From Paracoccaceae bacterium (GTDB lineage: Bacteria; Pseudomonadota; Alphaproteobacteria; Rhodobacterales; Rhodobacteraceae): DNA of 64,000 bases. The position numbers and the translations under genes were made by a program. The stretch is taken from positions 1 to 64,000 of the forward strand of contig SKIF01000051.1 in NCBI GenBank assembly GCA_007116575.1, read 5' to 3'. The notes below the pieces were generated by a model. It worked only from the letters and a program-made list of their open reading frames with translations, made no database searches and was not told where the DNA came from. Below, piece after piece: positions 9,248-20,997 of the stretch. Numbering within the stretch: the stretch's first letter is position 1; each line of letters starts with the position of its first letter.

Positions 9248-11668
9248 CTAACCGCGCAAATGCCCTCCAGTGGCCTTCTCAACCTTCTCGACAATCTTGC
9301 GGCTCACAGCCTCGATCTCGTCTTCGGTCAGCGTCTTGTCGACGGGCTGCAGGCGTACGGTCAGGGCCAGCGATTTCCGACCGGGGCCGAACTGCGCCTC
9401 GGCCTTCGGGCCAGAGAATTCGTCAAAGACCTGCACCGCCTCGATCAGCGCCTTGTCGGCACCGCGCGCCGCATTCACCGCGCTCAGCGCCTCAACCTCC
9501 TGCGCCATGACAAAGGCGAAATCGCGTTCCACCGGCTGCAACGCGTTGACCGTAAGAGACGGGCGAGTGGCCTTGCGCGCCTTGGGCTGCGGAAGGTTTT
9601 CCAGCCAGACCGTGAAACCCAAGACGGGGCCTTTAAGGTCAAAGCCGCGCAGCACGCGCGGGTGCAACTCGCCATACACCGCCAGCGGCAGTTTCGGCCC
9701 GAGCGCGATCACCCCGGCACGCCCCGGGTGGAACCATTCGGGCACCGCGCGGGTGATCTGCGCACGCGCTGGCGCGCCGATGGCGGCCAGCACGGCCTCG
9801 GCATCGGCCTTGGCATCGAACACATCGACCTGGCGGCGCGCGCCATGCGGGTCGCGCGGGGCAGTCGCGCCGACCAGAAGCCCTGCCGCCTGCACATGCT
9901 GCTCACCGGGTTCTCCCCCGGCAAAGGCCGGTCCGACCTCGAACAGCGCGCAGTCGAACGCACCGCGCGCCTGATTGCGTGCGGCAGCCTGCAGCAGCCC
10001 GGGCAGCAGATCGGGGCGCATATGGGTCATCTCCGAAGAGATCGGGTTTTCCAGCCGCAGCGCATCACTGCCACCGCCGAAAGCCTGCGCCGCGCCCACG
10101 TCAATGAAGCTGTAGATCACGCATTCGTTGTAGCCCAGTCCCGCCAGCATCCGCCGCGCCGCGCGCTCGCGCGTCTGCAGCAGCGTCAGGATCGGACGCG
10201 GCACGCCGACCTGCGCGCGCGGCAGGGGTTGGGCCTCAAGCCTTGTCAGTGAGGCGATTCGGGCGATTTCCTCGACCAGATCGGCAGAGCCCAGAATATC
10301 GGGCCGCCATGTCGGCGGATATGCCTGATCGCCCTCAAGCCCGAAGCCCAGCGCGGACAGTGTTGCGCGCTGTTCTGCCTCGGAAATGTCCATCCCCACC
10401 AGCGCACCGACGCGGGCCGGATCGAAACGGTAGCTGCGCGTGGTGTCGGGCACTGCCCCGTCCGCGACGACATGCGAGGGCTCGCCCCCGCACAGGTCGA
10501 GCACCATACGCGTGGCCAGTTCCAACCCGTCAATGGTGAAGGCCGGGTCCACGCCGCGCTCGAAACGGTAGCGCGCATCAGAGTTGATCTTCAGCGCGCG
10601 CCCCGTGGCGGCAATGGTGATCGGGTCCCAATAGGCCGATTCCAGAAACACATCGACGGTCGCTTCGGTGCAGCCCGAATGCTCGCCCCCCATGATGCCG
10701 GCAAGGCTCTCTGGGCCAGAGTCGTCGGAAATCACCATCTGCCCTGCCGAAAGCGTGTAGGTCTTGCCGTCGAGCGCGAGCAATTCCTCGCCGCCCTGCG
10801 CGGGGTGAATCCGCAGACGGCCCTGCACCTTGGCCAGATCGAACACATGCAGCGGGCGGTTCAGATCGAAGGTGAAAAAGTTGGTGATATCGACCAACGC
10901 CGAGATGGGCCGCAATCCGATGGCGCGCAGGCGTTTCTGCAACCAGTCGGGCGAGGGGCCGTTGCGCAAGCCCCGGATCACGCGACCGGCGAAGAGCGGG
11001 CAGCCCTTTTCCTTCAGCACCGGATCAATGGTCACGCTTACCGGACTGTCGAACGCCCCAGCCACAGGCGCGACCTCCAGTGGTTTCAACACGCCCAGCC
11101 CGCGCGCGGCCAGATCGCGCGCGATACCGCGAACGCCCAGCGCGTCGGGTCGGTTGGGGGTGATCGCAATCTCGATCACCGGGTCATTCAGACCCGCATA
11201 ATCGATATAGCGCGCTCCAAGGGGCGCATCCTCGGGTAGATCAATGATGCCCTCATGGTCATCCGAGAGCATCAATTCGCGCTCGGAACACAACATTCCG
11301 TTGCTTGCCTGCCCCCGGATCACACCCGGTTTCAGGTCAACCCCGGTGCCGGGAACATGCGTCCCGACCGGGGCAAAGACACCGCGCATCCCGGTGCGGG
11401 CATTGGGCGCGCCACAGACGACCTGCACTTCCTCGGGCGCGCCCTCGGGCCCGGCGGGCCAGGTCTCGACGCGGCACAGGCGCAGGCGGTCGGCGTCCGG
11501 GTGCTGCATAGCCTCGATCACGCGGGCGATGCGGAACGCACCCAGCGTATCAGCTGGATCCGTGATTTCCTCGACCTCGAGCCCCAGATCGGTCAGCGCC
11601 TCGGCAATCTCGGCCAGTGTGGCATCAGTCTGCAGATGATCCTTGAGCCAGGACAGCGTGAATTTCAT
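9248..11668 (-). CDS. pheT: Phenylalanyl-tRNA synthetase beta subunit
   Basis: Beta chain of the alpha2-beta2 enzyme that charges tRNA-Phe; cytoplasmic. The 806 residues match full-length bacterial PheT. In order: an N-terminal helical stretch, an EMAP-II-like tRNA-binding domain (about 40-150, with VVCGAPNARTGM), the B3/B4 editing module, the B5 domain, the catalytic-like core, and the C-terminal FDX-ACB anticodon domain (LQPVERDFAFVM onwards). pheS is not in the window, since the upstream neighbour is trcR. The same strand continues into COQ9 after a 113-bp gap. Confidence 0.97.
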   Translation of the reverse strand: MKFTLSWLKDHLQTDATLAEIAEALTDLGLEVEEITDPADTLGAFRIARVIEAMQHPDADRLRLCRVETWPAGPEGAPEEVQVVCGAPNARTGMRGVFAPVGTHVPGTGVDLKPGVIRGQASNGMLCSERELMLSDDHEGIIDLPEDAPLGARYIDYAGLNDPVIEIAITPNRPDALGVRGIARDLAARGLGVLKPLEVAPVAGAFDSPVSVTIDPVLKEKGCPLFAGRVIRGLRNGPSPDWLQKRLRAIGLRPISALVDITNFFTFDLNRPLHVFDLAKVQGRLRIHPAQGGEELLALDGKTYTLSAGQMVISDDSGPESLAGIMGGEHSGCTEATVDVFLESAYWDPITIAATGRALKINSDARYRFERGVDPAFTIDGLELATRMVLDLCGGEPSHVVADGAVPDTTRSYRFDPARVGALVGMDISEAEQRATLSALGFGLEGDQAYPPTWRPDILGSADLVEEIARIASLTRLEAQPLPRAQVGVPRPILTLLQTRERAARRMLAGLGYNECVIYSFIDVGAAQAFGGGSDALRLENPISSEMTHMRPDLLPGLLQAAARNQARGAFDCALFEVGPAFAGGEPGEQHVQAAGLLVGATAPRDPHGARRQVDVFDAKADAEAVLAAIGAPARAQITRAVPEWFHPGRAGVIALGPKLPLAVYGELHPRVLRGFDLKGPVLGFTVWLENLPQPKARKATRPSLTVNALQPVERDFAFVMAQEVEALSAVNAARGADKALIEAVQVFDEFSGPKAEAQFGPGRKSLALTVRLQPVDKTLTEDEIEAVSRKIVEKVEKATGGHLRG

Positions 11669-11748
11669 GTCTCTTCCCCGAAATCGGCCACTGGCCTGCC
11701 CCTAGCCCAGATCCGCGCCAGAGAAAAGCCAGAGCACGACCAGCGCGC

Positions 11749-12540
11749 TCAGCGGTCGCGCGGGTCGCGGCTGTCGGTGTCGTTTTCGTTTTCGTCCTCA
11801 TCCTCGTCATCATCGGGCAGGTTGAAGAAGCTCTCGGCATCGCTGTAATCGGCGGCCTTGGCCGTGTCCTGCCCTTCCGAGTTCAGATCGCTGATCGAGA
11901 AATTCTCGAGCCCGGCAATACTGGCGGGCATCTTCGGCTCGGCCTCCATTTCGAGTGATTGCTCGGTCGAGACCAGCTTACGCCGCTCGTCATCGCTCAT
12001 CACCACGCCCTCGGCCTCGCGCTTGGCAGCCGCTTTCTGCACTTCCTTGTCCAGTTCAGACTGGCGGCACAGTCCCAGCGCCACCGGGTCGATGGGCTGC
12101 AGATTGGCGATGTTCCAGTGCGTGCGCTCGCGGATCGCCTGAATGGTGCTGTTGGTAGTGCCGACGAGACGGCGGATCTGCGCATCGGCAAGCTCGGGAT
12201 GGAATTTGACCAGCCAAAGGATCGATGCGGGGCGGTCCTGGCGCTTGGACAGCGGCGTATAACGCGGGCCACGGCGCTTTTCCTCGCCTTCGGCCGCGGG
12301 GTTGTATTTGAGCTTGAGCTCATAGCGCGGGTCCTTTTCGCCGCGCTCGATCTCGATCGGGTCAAGCTGGTTGTTGGCCAGTGGGTCAAAGCCCTTCACG
12401 CCCCCGGCCACATCGCCATCGGCAATGCCCTGCACTTCCAGCTCGTGCAGTCCGCAGAAATCGGCAATCTGCTTGAAGCTGAGCGTTGTGTTATCCACCA
12501 GCCAGACAGCAGTGGCCTTGGGCATCAATGGTTTTGACAT
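11749..12540 (-). CDS. trcR: Cell-cycle transcriptional regulator TrcR (DUF1013)
   Basis: DUF1013 protein, an alphaproteobacterial family that databases name TrcR. It is expected to work in the cytoplasm with RNA polymerase or DNA. The 263-residue product starts MSKPLMPKATAVWLVDNT, contains a helix-turn-helix-like stretch (LSFKQIADFCGLHELEVQG) and the conserved block RPASILWLVKFHPELADAQI, and ends in a strongly acidic, probably disordered tail. AGGAG nine bases before the 12540 ATG decides the start; the much longer open frame to 12963 runs through the divergent RNase gene and is rejected. Molecular details of its targets are not visible here. Confidence 0.92.
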   Translation of the reverse strand: MSKPLMPKATAVWLVDNTTLSFKQIADFCGLHELEVQGIADGDVAGGVKGFDPLANNQLDPIEIERGEKDPRYELKLKYNPAAEGEEKRRGPRYTPLSKRQDRPASILWLVKFHPELADAQIRRLVGTTNSTIQAIRERTHWNIANLQPIDPVALGLCRQSELDKEVQKAAAKREAEGVVMSDDERRKLVSTEQSLEMEAEPKMPASIAGLENFSISDLNSEGQDTAKAADYSDAESFFNLPDDDEDEDENENDTDSRDPRDR

Positions 12541-12683
12541 GACGTGATCTCCTGTCATAGGAGCGCGGGTGCGGCGCGCAATATCTCTGTGGTCCGGGAA
12601 TCGGCTGCAGGCGGGGCCTGCCTGTCCTCGATGTCGGGGATGGTGGCGTCTATAGCGAAAACCGGGGAAGAGGAAAAGTGCAA

Positions 12684-13334
12684 ATGCGCTGGATCGGGAT
12701 AGCGGTGCCAGGGATCGCAGCGCTCGTGATCTGGCTCTGGCCATTGACGCAGGACGAGCACACGGAGGACGGCTATTTCGTGCTGGCCGTAAGCTGGACC
12801 CCGTCCTGGTGCGCCGCCGAAGGCGCGGCGCGGGGCGATGCGCGCTGCGCGGCGGGCGCGGGACGGGGCTGGCTTGTCCACGGGCTCTGGCCACAGCATG
12901 AGGCTGGCGGCTGGCCCGAATTCTGCGACACAGATCACCGACCCCCGAACCGCCGACTGACAAGCGAAATGCGCGACATCATGGGCTCGGACGGTCTGGC
13001 GCGGCATCAATGGGCCAAGCACGGCACCTGCTCGGGGCTCGCCCCGAGCACCTATTTCGACCACACGCGCGATGCCTTTGAGGCGCTCGCCTTCCCTGAA
13101 GCGATTCGCGCCCGCGAGGCACCATTGCGACGCGCACCCGACGAAATACTGACCAGCTTCCGCGCAGCCAATCCCGGCATTGGCCCGGACATGGCGATCC
13201 TGACCTGCCGCGCGGGCGATGCGCAGGAGATACGGCTGTGTCTGACCCGCGATCTGGAACCGCGCCGCTGTGATGCTCAACTTCTGGCACGCAGGTGCCA
13301 GGCCGAAAAGATCGCACTACCCGTCAAACCCTGA
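12684..13334 (+). CDS. RNase T2 family ribonuclease
   Basis: Endoribonuclease of the T2 family, which acts outside the cytoplasm. The 216-residue protein starts with a hydrophobic helix (MRWIGIAVPGIAALVIWLWP) that may be a signal peptide or an anchor. Both catalytic boxes are present: VHGLWPQH (CAS-1) and RHQWAKHGTCSG (CAS-2), and several cysteines suggest disulphides. GAGGA lies nine bases before the ATG; a GTG six bases upstream is an alternative. It is divergent from trcR and converges on the histidine kinase gene with only five bases between them. A role in scavenging RNA is the simplest guess. Confidence 0.9.
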   Translation: MRWIGIAVPGIAALVIWLWPLTQDEHTEDGYFVLAVSWTPSWCAAEGAARGDARCAAGAGRGWLVHGLWPQHEAGGWPEFCDTDHRPPNRRLTSEMRDIMGSDGLARHQWAKHGTCSGLAPSTYFDHTRDAFEALAFPEAIRAREAPLRRAPDEILTSFRAANPGIGPDMAILTCRAGDAQEIRLCLTRDLEPRRCDAQLLARRCQAEKIALPVKP

Positions 13335-13339
13335 GCCCG

Positions 13340-15472
13340 TTACCGAGACGCCCGCGCGTCAGGGGCTTGCGTCGGCAGTATCGCGGCCAGAAGTTCGACC
13401 AATCGCGCCAGCTTGAGCGGCTTGGTCAGGCAGTCGTCAAACCCCGCGGCGAGATAGCCTTCAACCTGATGGGTCATGGCATTGGCGGTGAAAGCCACAG
13501 CCGGGGTGCGGGCGCGCCCCTCCTCGGCCTCGATCTCGCGCAGGCCGCGCAGCAGCGATACCCCGTCCATGTCCGGCATGGAAATATCGCAGATCACGAG
13601 GTCGAACCGGGTGCTGCGAAATGCCTCAAGCGCTTCGGGACCACCGCTCGCCAGCGAGACCCGCGCCCCCACCCGCCCCAGCATCATCCTGAGCACCACC
13701 AGATTGGTGCGATTGTCATCCACCGCCAGAACCGAAAAGGATGGTAGTGGCGTCAGCCCGCTTCCGTCCTGCACAGGCTCATCGGGCAAGTCGCTATGCG
13801 CGGCCAACGCCAGTGGCAGGCGCACAGTAATACGCGTGCCCTTGCCCCGCGCACTGTCGATGCCCAATGTACCGCCGAACAGGTCAGTCAACGATTTGAC
13901 GATTGCCATACCCAGCCCGGTGCCGCCGAAGCGGCGCGAGATGGTGGTATCGGCCTGCGTGAAGGGCTCCAGCACCTTGACCTGTTGCTCGGATGTCATG
14001 CCGATACCGCTGTCCGAGACCTGCAGCACAACGCAGTTCGCGTCGGGCGCGCCGATCTTCACCGTGACATGGCCCGTCTCGGTGAATTTGAGCGCATTGC
14101 TGATCAGATTGTGCAGGATCTGCATCAGGCGATGCGGATCACCCAGACGCGGTTGACGCAGCGCGTCCTCCAGCACCACGGAAAAAGACAGCTTCTTCTC
14201 GGAGGCGCGCAGAGTGTGAACTTCCTCTGTACGGCGGGCCAGATCAGCCAGCGAGAACGGGATTTGTTCGAGCTGCAGGGCATTTGCCTCGATCCGCGTC
14301 ATGTCGAGCAGATCATCGATGATGCTCATCAGCAACTGCCCCGATTCGCGCAGGATATCGATAAGCTGGCGCTGTGCTGGGTCACGGGTCGTTTCGGAGA
14401 GGATTTCGGTAATCCCCAGCACACCGTTCAGCGGCGTGCGCAATTCATGGCTCATATTGGCCAGGAAATTGGACTTGGTCTCATTGGCGCGGTGCGCTTC
14501 GGCCAGCGCTGCCTCGCGCGCCTGTTCAGCCTCGACCAGCGCGGTCACGTCCGAGACCGCATAGAGCACCCGGTCCGACGCGCCCGTGTCGGACCTGATC
14601 GGGGCGGCATTGACCGAGATATAGCGCCGCCCGCTGTCGGAATACATCGCGATGCGGTTGTTGGTCACATTCTCGCCAGTATGCCGAACGCGAGTGTAAG
14701 GCATATCCTCGACCGGCTGCGGTCGTCCCTCAAGATCGGTGACGCGCCAGTGCGGGCTGTCATACCGCTGCCCCACCAGGTCCGAGACTGGCAGGCCCAG
14801 AACCTGCTCGCAGGCGTCATTGGCGAAGATGAATGTCCCGGTTTCGTCCAGCACCAGAAGTCCGGCGGCAGAGGTGCTGACGATGCCCTGAAGAAACGCC
14901 CGCTCGCGCGCCAGTTCCTCGGTCGCGGAACGGCGCAACAGCACTGATCGCACCACATCGGCGAAGGCCCGCAGCAGATAGACCTCGCCCGGCAGGAAAT
15001 CGCCCCGCTTGGCGACTGAATCGAAGCCGACAAAACCGTATATCGCGCCGGCCTCCAGCATTGGCACCATCAGCAGCGAGCGGATCTCCTGCGCGGCAAG
15101 GAACTCATGCTCGGCAGAGCCGGGCAGGAAATCCGCGATATCGGGGATCAGCAACACCTCATTTCGACCCATCGGATCCAGCAAGGCAGCGAAATCGTCC
15201 ATCGGCAGGCGCTGAAGATGGACGATCATGGCGGCAATGCCGGGCGCGCACCATTCATGCGTGTTGCTGACGCAGTCATCCTCGCGGACAAAGATATAGG
15301 CCCGATCGCGCTGCGCAAACGCGCCAAGCCGGGCCAGACTCTCATCGATTGCAGCGTCGATATCGCCGATATCGGCCGAAAGCAGACGATGAATCAATTC
15401 CACCACCAGCGCCTGAATCTCGGTCAGGCGGGCTTCATTTGTCTGAGGTTCGTCCGGGGAAGAATGAGACAA
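13340..15472 (-). CDS. Hybrid sensor histidine kinase with GAF, PAS and receiver domains
   Basis: Signal-transduction kinase of 710 residues without transmembrane helices, so probably cytoplasmic. Domains in order: a GAF-like domain (about 35-175), a PAS domain (about 190-310), a HisKA dimerisation domain with the phospho-acceptor His342 in NMSHELRTPLNG, a HATPase domain (ISNALKFTETGHVTV; FGGTGLGMAIVKS), and a C-terminal receiver with Asp629 in VICDISMPDMDG. Translation seems to start at TTG, with AGGA eight bases before it. No output regulator or phosphotransfer protein lies beside it, so the partner and the signal are unknown. It is divergent from carB. Confidence 0.93.
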   Translation of the reverse strand: MSHSSPDEPQTNEARLTEIQALVVELIHRLLSADIGDIDAAIDESLARLGAFAQRDRAYIFVREDDCVSNTHEWCAPGIAAMIVHLQRLPMDDFAALLDPMGRNEVLLIPDIADFLPGSAEHEFLAAQEIRSLLMVPMLEAGAIYGFVGFDSVAKRGDFLPGEVYLLRAFADVVRSVLLRRSATEELARERAFLQGIVSTSAAGLLVLDETGTFIFANDACEQVLGLPVSDLVGQRYDSPHWRVTDLEGRPQPVEDMPYTRVRHTGENVTNNRIAMYSDSGRRYISVNAAPIRSDTGASDRVLYAVSDVTALVEAEQAREAALAEAHRANETKSNFLANMSHELRTPLNGVLGITEILSETTRDPAQRQLIDILRESGQLLMSIIDDLLDMTRIEANALQLEQIPFSLADLARRTEEVHTLRASEKKLSFSVVLEDALRQPRLGDPHRLMQILHNLISNALKFTETGHVTVKIGAPDANCVVLQVSDSGIGMTSEQQVKVLEPFTQADTTISRRFGGTGLGMAIVKSLTDLFGGTLGIDSARGKGTRITVRLPLALAAHSDLPDEPVQDGSGLTPLPSFSVLAVDDNRTNLVVLRMMLGRVGARVSLASGGPEALEAFRSTRFDLVICDISMPDMDGVSLLRGLREIEAEEGRARTPAVAFTANAMTHQVEGYLAAGFDDCLTKPLKLARLVELLAAILPTQAPDARASR

Positions 15473-15678
15473 GATGACATTCCATTCCTGGCGCAGGCTG
15501 TCAGTCGGGCGGAAATGGCAACCAGACTACACCGCGTTCCGGCCCACCACCCGACACGGGCCGCCCCACACTCTACGATCCGTCTGGTTAACATATGCTT
15601 TAGGCACCCCGGTTGCAATCTTCTCGCAGCAACAGGTCTTGCGCTGGGGATGGCCATGACTATAACGCCCCTCAATTT

Positions 15679-15696
15679 GTCTGCCGGGCGGCAGAC
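15679..15696 (+). promoter_or_regulatory. Stem-loop in the carB leader
   Basis: GTCTGCC pairs perfectly with GGCAGAC around a GGGC loop, 25 bp before the carB start. It lies in the 248-bp gap between the divergent kinase and carB. No known riboswitch or attenuator was recognised in it; a leader role is only a possibility. Confidence 0.3.
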
Positions 15697-15720
15697 GTCC
15701 AGGTCATCCGGGAGTCCGTC

Positions 15721-19062
<3,342 letters not shown>

Positions 19063-19385
19063 GCACAGCTCGTCCAAGGATTGCGATCAGGGAAAGTACC
19101 ACCATCCCGCAGATTGCAATCGGTACGAGGCCGGGTTTACGGGGCCTGTGGGACGTGCACGGAATTTGTCCGGCTAACTGCCGCAGCACCGCGCGGAGAA
19201 CCCGTTGCCCCGTTTCGAAATCCAATCCGGCGCGCACAATGGCGGAGCATGCCACACATGGCATCAGCGTGTGCGCTGAAGCGCTTCTGCTCGATGCAGG
19301 ATTAACCAGCACCGAGCAGAGTCCTGACACGTTCCAACTTAACGGCCCACGCTGGACAGAGTTGGATCAGCGATGCGAAGTGGTC
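19063..19385. other. Intergenic gap between carB and the Gly/Leu-rich gene
   Basis: A 323-bp convergent gap. Short open frames exist on both strands, including a minus-strand frame with a hydrophobic stretch, but it runs antisense into carB and has no ribosome-binding site. No convincing terminator, RNA gene or repeat was seen. Confidence 0.5.
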
Positions 19386-20740
19386 TTACAAGACGGCCTG
19401 AACCGCGTCTTCTTCTTCTTCATCCTCGTCAATATCGAACCACTCGTCATCATGGTAGACGTGCCCGAAAGAATTCAACAAGTCCTCAATCGTGTCACCG
19501 GTATTGTCGAGCAGACCGTCGCCGCCGGCACCCACATTGCCAAGTGCATCGCCAAGGCTCTGCCCCAGTTCAGAAACGGTTGTGTTCAGTGAGGACCCTA
19601 AACCCAGCTTCCCCAAACCAAGGCCGTCTGTCAGCCCTTCGACCGTGTCACCCGTGTTGCCGAGCAGATCGGACACCCCGTCGCCAACACTCTCTACCGT
19701 GTTGCCTAAAGTGTTACCCAATCCAGTGAGGATTGAATTCAGATTGCCGCCCAGATTCCCGAGAAGTCCCCCGCCAGTGCTCGGGTGCGTCACCGGCACA
19801 TCCATGTCGTCATCGTCCATGTCGGACATGTCATCCATGTCCTGATCGTCCGCCTCGTCCATCATCGGTTCAGACGCGAAAGGGCTGTCGATCTCGATGA
19901 CCGTGCCATCGTCGAGTTCAATTGTCGCACTGATGATGGCGGTCGCTGGATCCGTGATGACGGGTTCATCCGGAAACGCAGCGGCAACACCATCCAGAAC
20001 TGCCTGAACCTGTCCTTCAAGCAGAGCAAAGTCAGGTTGTGCGGGGTCGAAATCATCCGGGATGTCGGGGATGTCAAAGAACTCCGGGTCGAAGCCATCA
20101 ATCAAGACGACCTCGAACGAGACTGTCACAACATCACCGAATTCCATTTCATCGTCGTGATCATCCTCATCTACTGGATTCTGGTCCTGTTCATCCACTG
20201 GATGATGACCAGTGTTGCCCTGCGGTTTGTGACCTGCAAGCAGTGACCCGTTGAGCCCGCCAAGCAAATCTTCGATGGTGTTGCCGACATTGTCCAGCGC
20301 CTGCCCGCCGCCATCGCCCACTATGGTGACGACATCATCGGCAGTGCCGCCAAGGTCCGTCAGGGTGTTGTTGAGTCCAGCCCCCAGTCCAGTCTTGCCA
20401 AGACCAATCGACTCTACCGTAGATTCTACGGTGTTGCCGACATTATTCAGTAGCCCCGAAGCGCCTTCGCCCGCGTTTTCGGTCACGTTCGAGATCGTAG
20501 AACCGAGATCCGTGACAAGTGTGTTCAGGTTCGAACCCAGATTGCCAAGTAATCCGCCACCACCTTGCGACCCGCCAAGCAAGCCGCCATTGCCAAGCAG
20601 CCCACCGAGCAGACCGCCGTCGCTATCATGCCCCTTGGTCACATGGATTGTACCTTCGAGATGGGCTTCTGGACTCAGGTTATCCGGGTGACTGCTGATG
20701 CCTTTTTTACATTCACCCCTTTGAACAGACGCAACACCAT
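19386..20740 (-). CDS. Acidic Gly/Leu-rich protein of two duplicated modules, apparent -1 frameshift
   Basis: Not recognised. The body has two related modules of about 100 residues (starting GGGLLGNLGSNLNTLVTDLG and GGGLLGNLGGNLNSILTGLG). Each holds two LLxNxGxTVE-type units, such as LLNNVGNTVEST and LLDNTGDTIEDLL. They flank a middle region rich in Asp, Met and Pro (including DDQDMDDMSDMDDDDMD), and the tail is very acidic. No signal peptide or long hydrophobic helix is seen. The best start is the ATG at 20740 with AGGAG seven bases upstream, but that frame stops after 21 codons. It meets the body frame at A-AAA-AAG (20708-20702), where a -1 shift would give 451 residues. Without a shift, a weak GTG at 20642 gives 418. 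A seventh A, by indel or sequencing error, would also restore one frame. Base composition looks less GC-rich than the neighbours. Confidence 0.7.
20702..20708 (-). other. A-AAA-AAG slippery heptamer in frame
   Basis: The minus strand reads GTA AAA AAG GCA in the frame of the ATG at 20740. A slip of one base back on A-AAA-AAG continues as GGC ATC AGC, exactly the frame of the long Gly/Leu-rich body. This heptamer is the one used for programmed -1 frameshifting in E. coli dnaX. No upstream Shine-Dalgarno enhancer or downstream pseudoknot was established. Confidence 0.5.
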
Positions 20741-20997
20741 CACTCTTCTCCTAATTTAAAGTGTAGTCTCAAAGGAATCTTTTTGGGCCTTGGCCGTCAA
20801 GATATTGCTGTCTCAGATTCCTGAACAGTCTGTTTCAGAGTGTTTTTTTGAGCTTGGGTGAAACTTGCGTGGCGGCCTGCTCGTTATTACGGGCCTGAGT
20901 GAAATAGCGGCTGCAAAATCGCCTTCAACCGGGCCATTCCCTCTCGGGCATCAGAACGGTCGGCTGACTCAAGAACGACAGTTGGCAAAGTGATTCG

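Noticed and set aside
12541-12963. Upstream extension of the trcR frame to 12963
   Set aside because: It runs through the divergent RNase T2 gene, and the start at 12540 has a good ribosome-binding site and the family N-terminus.
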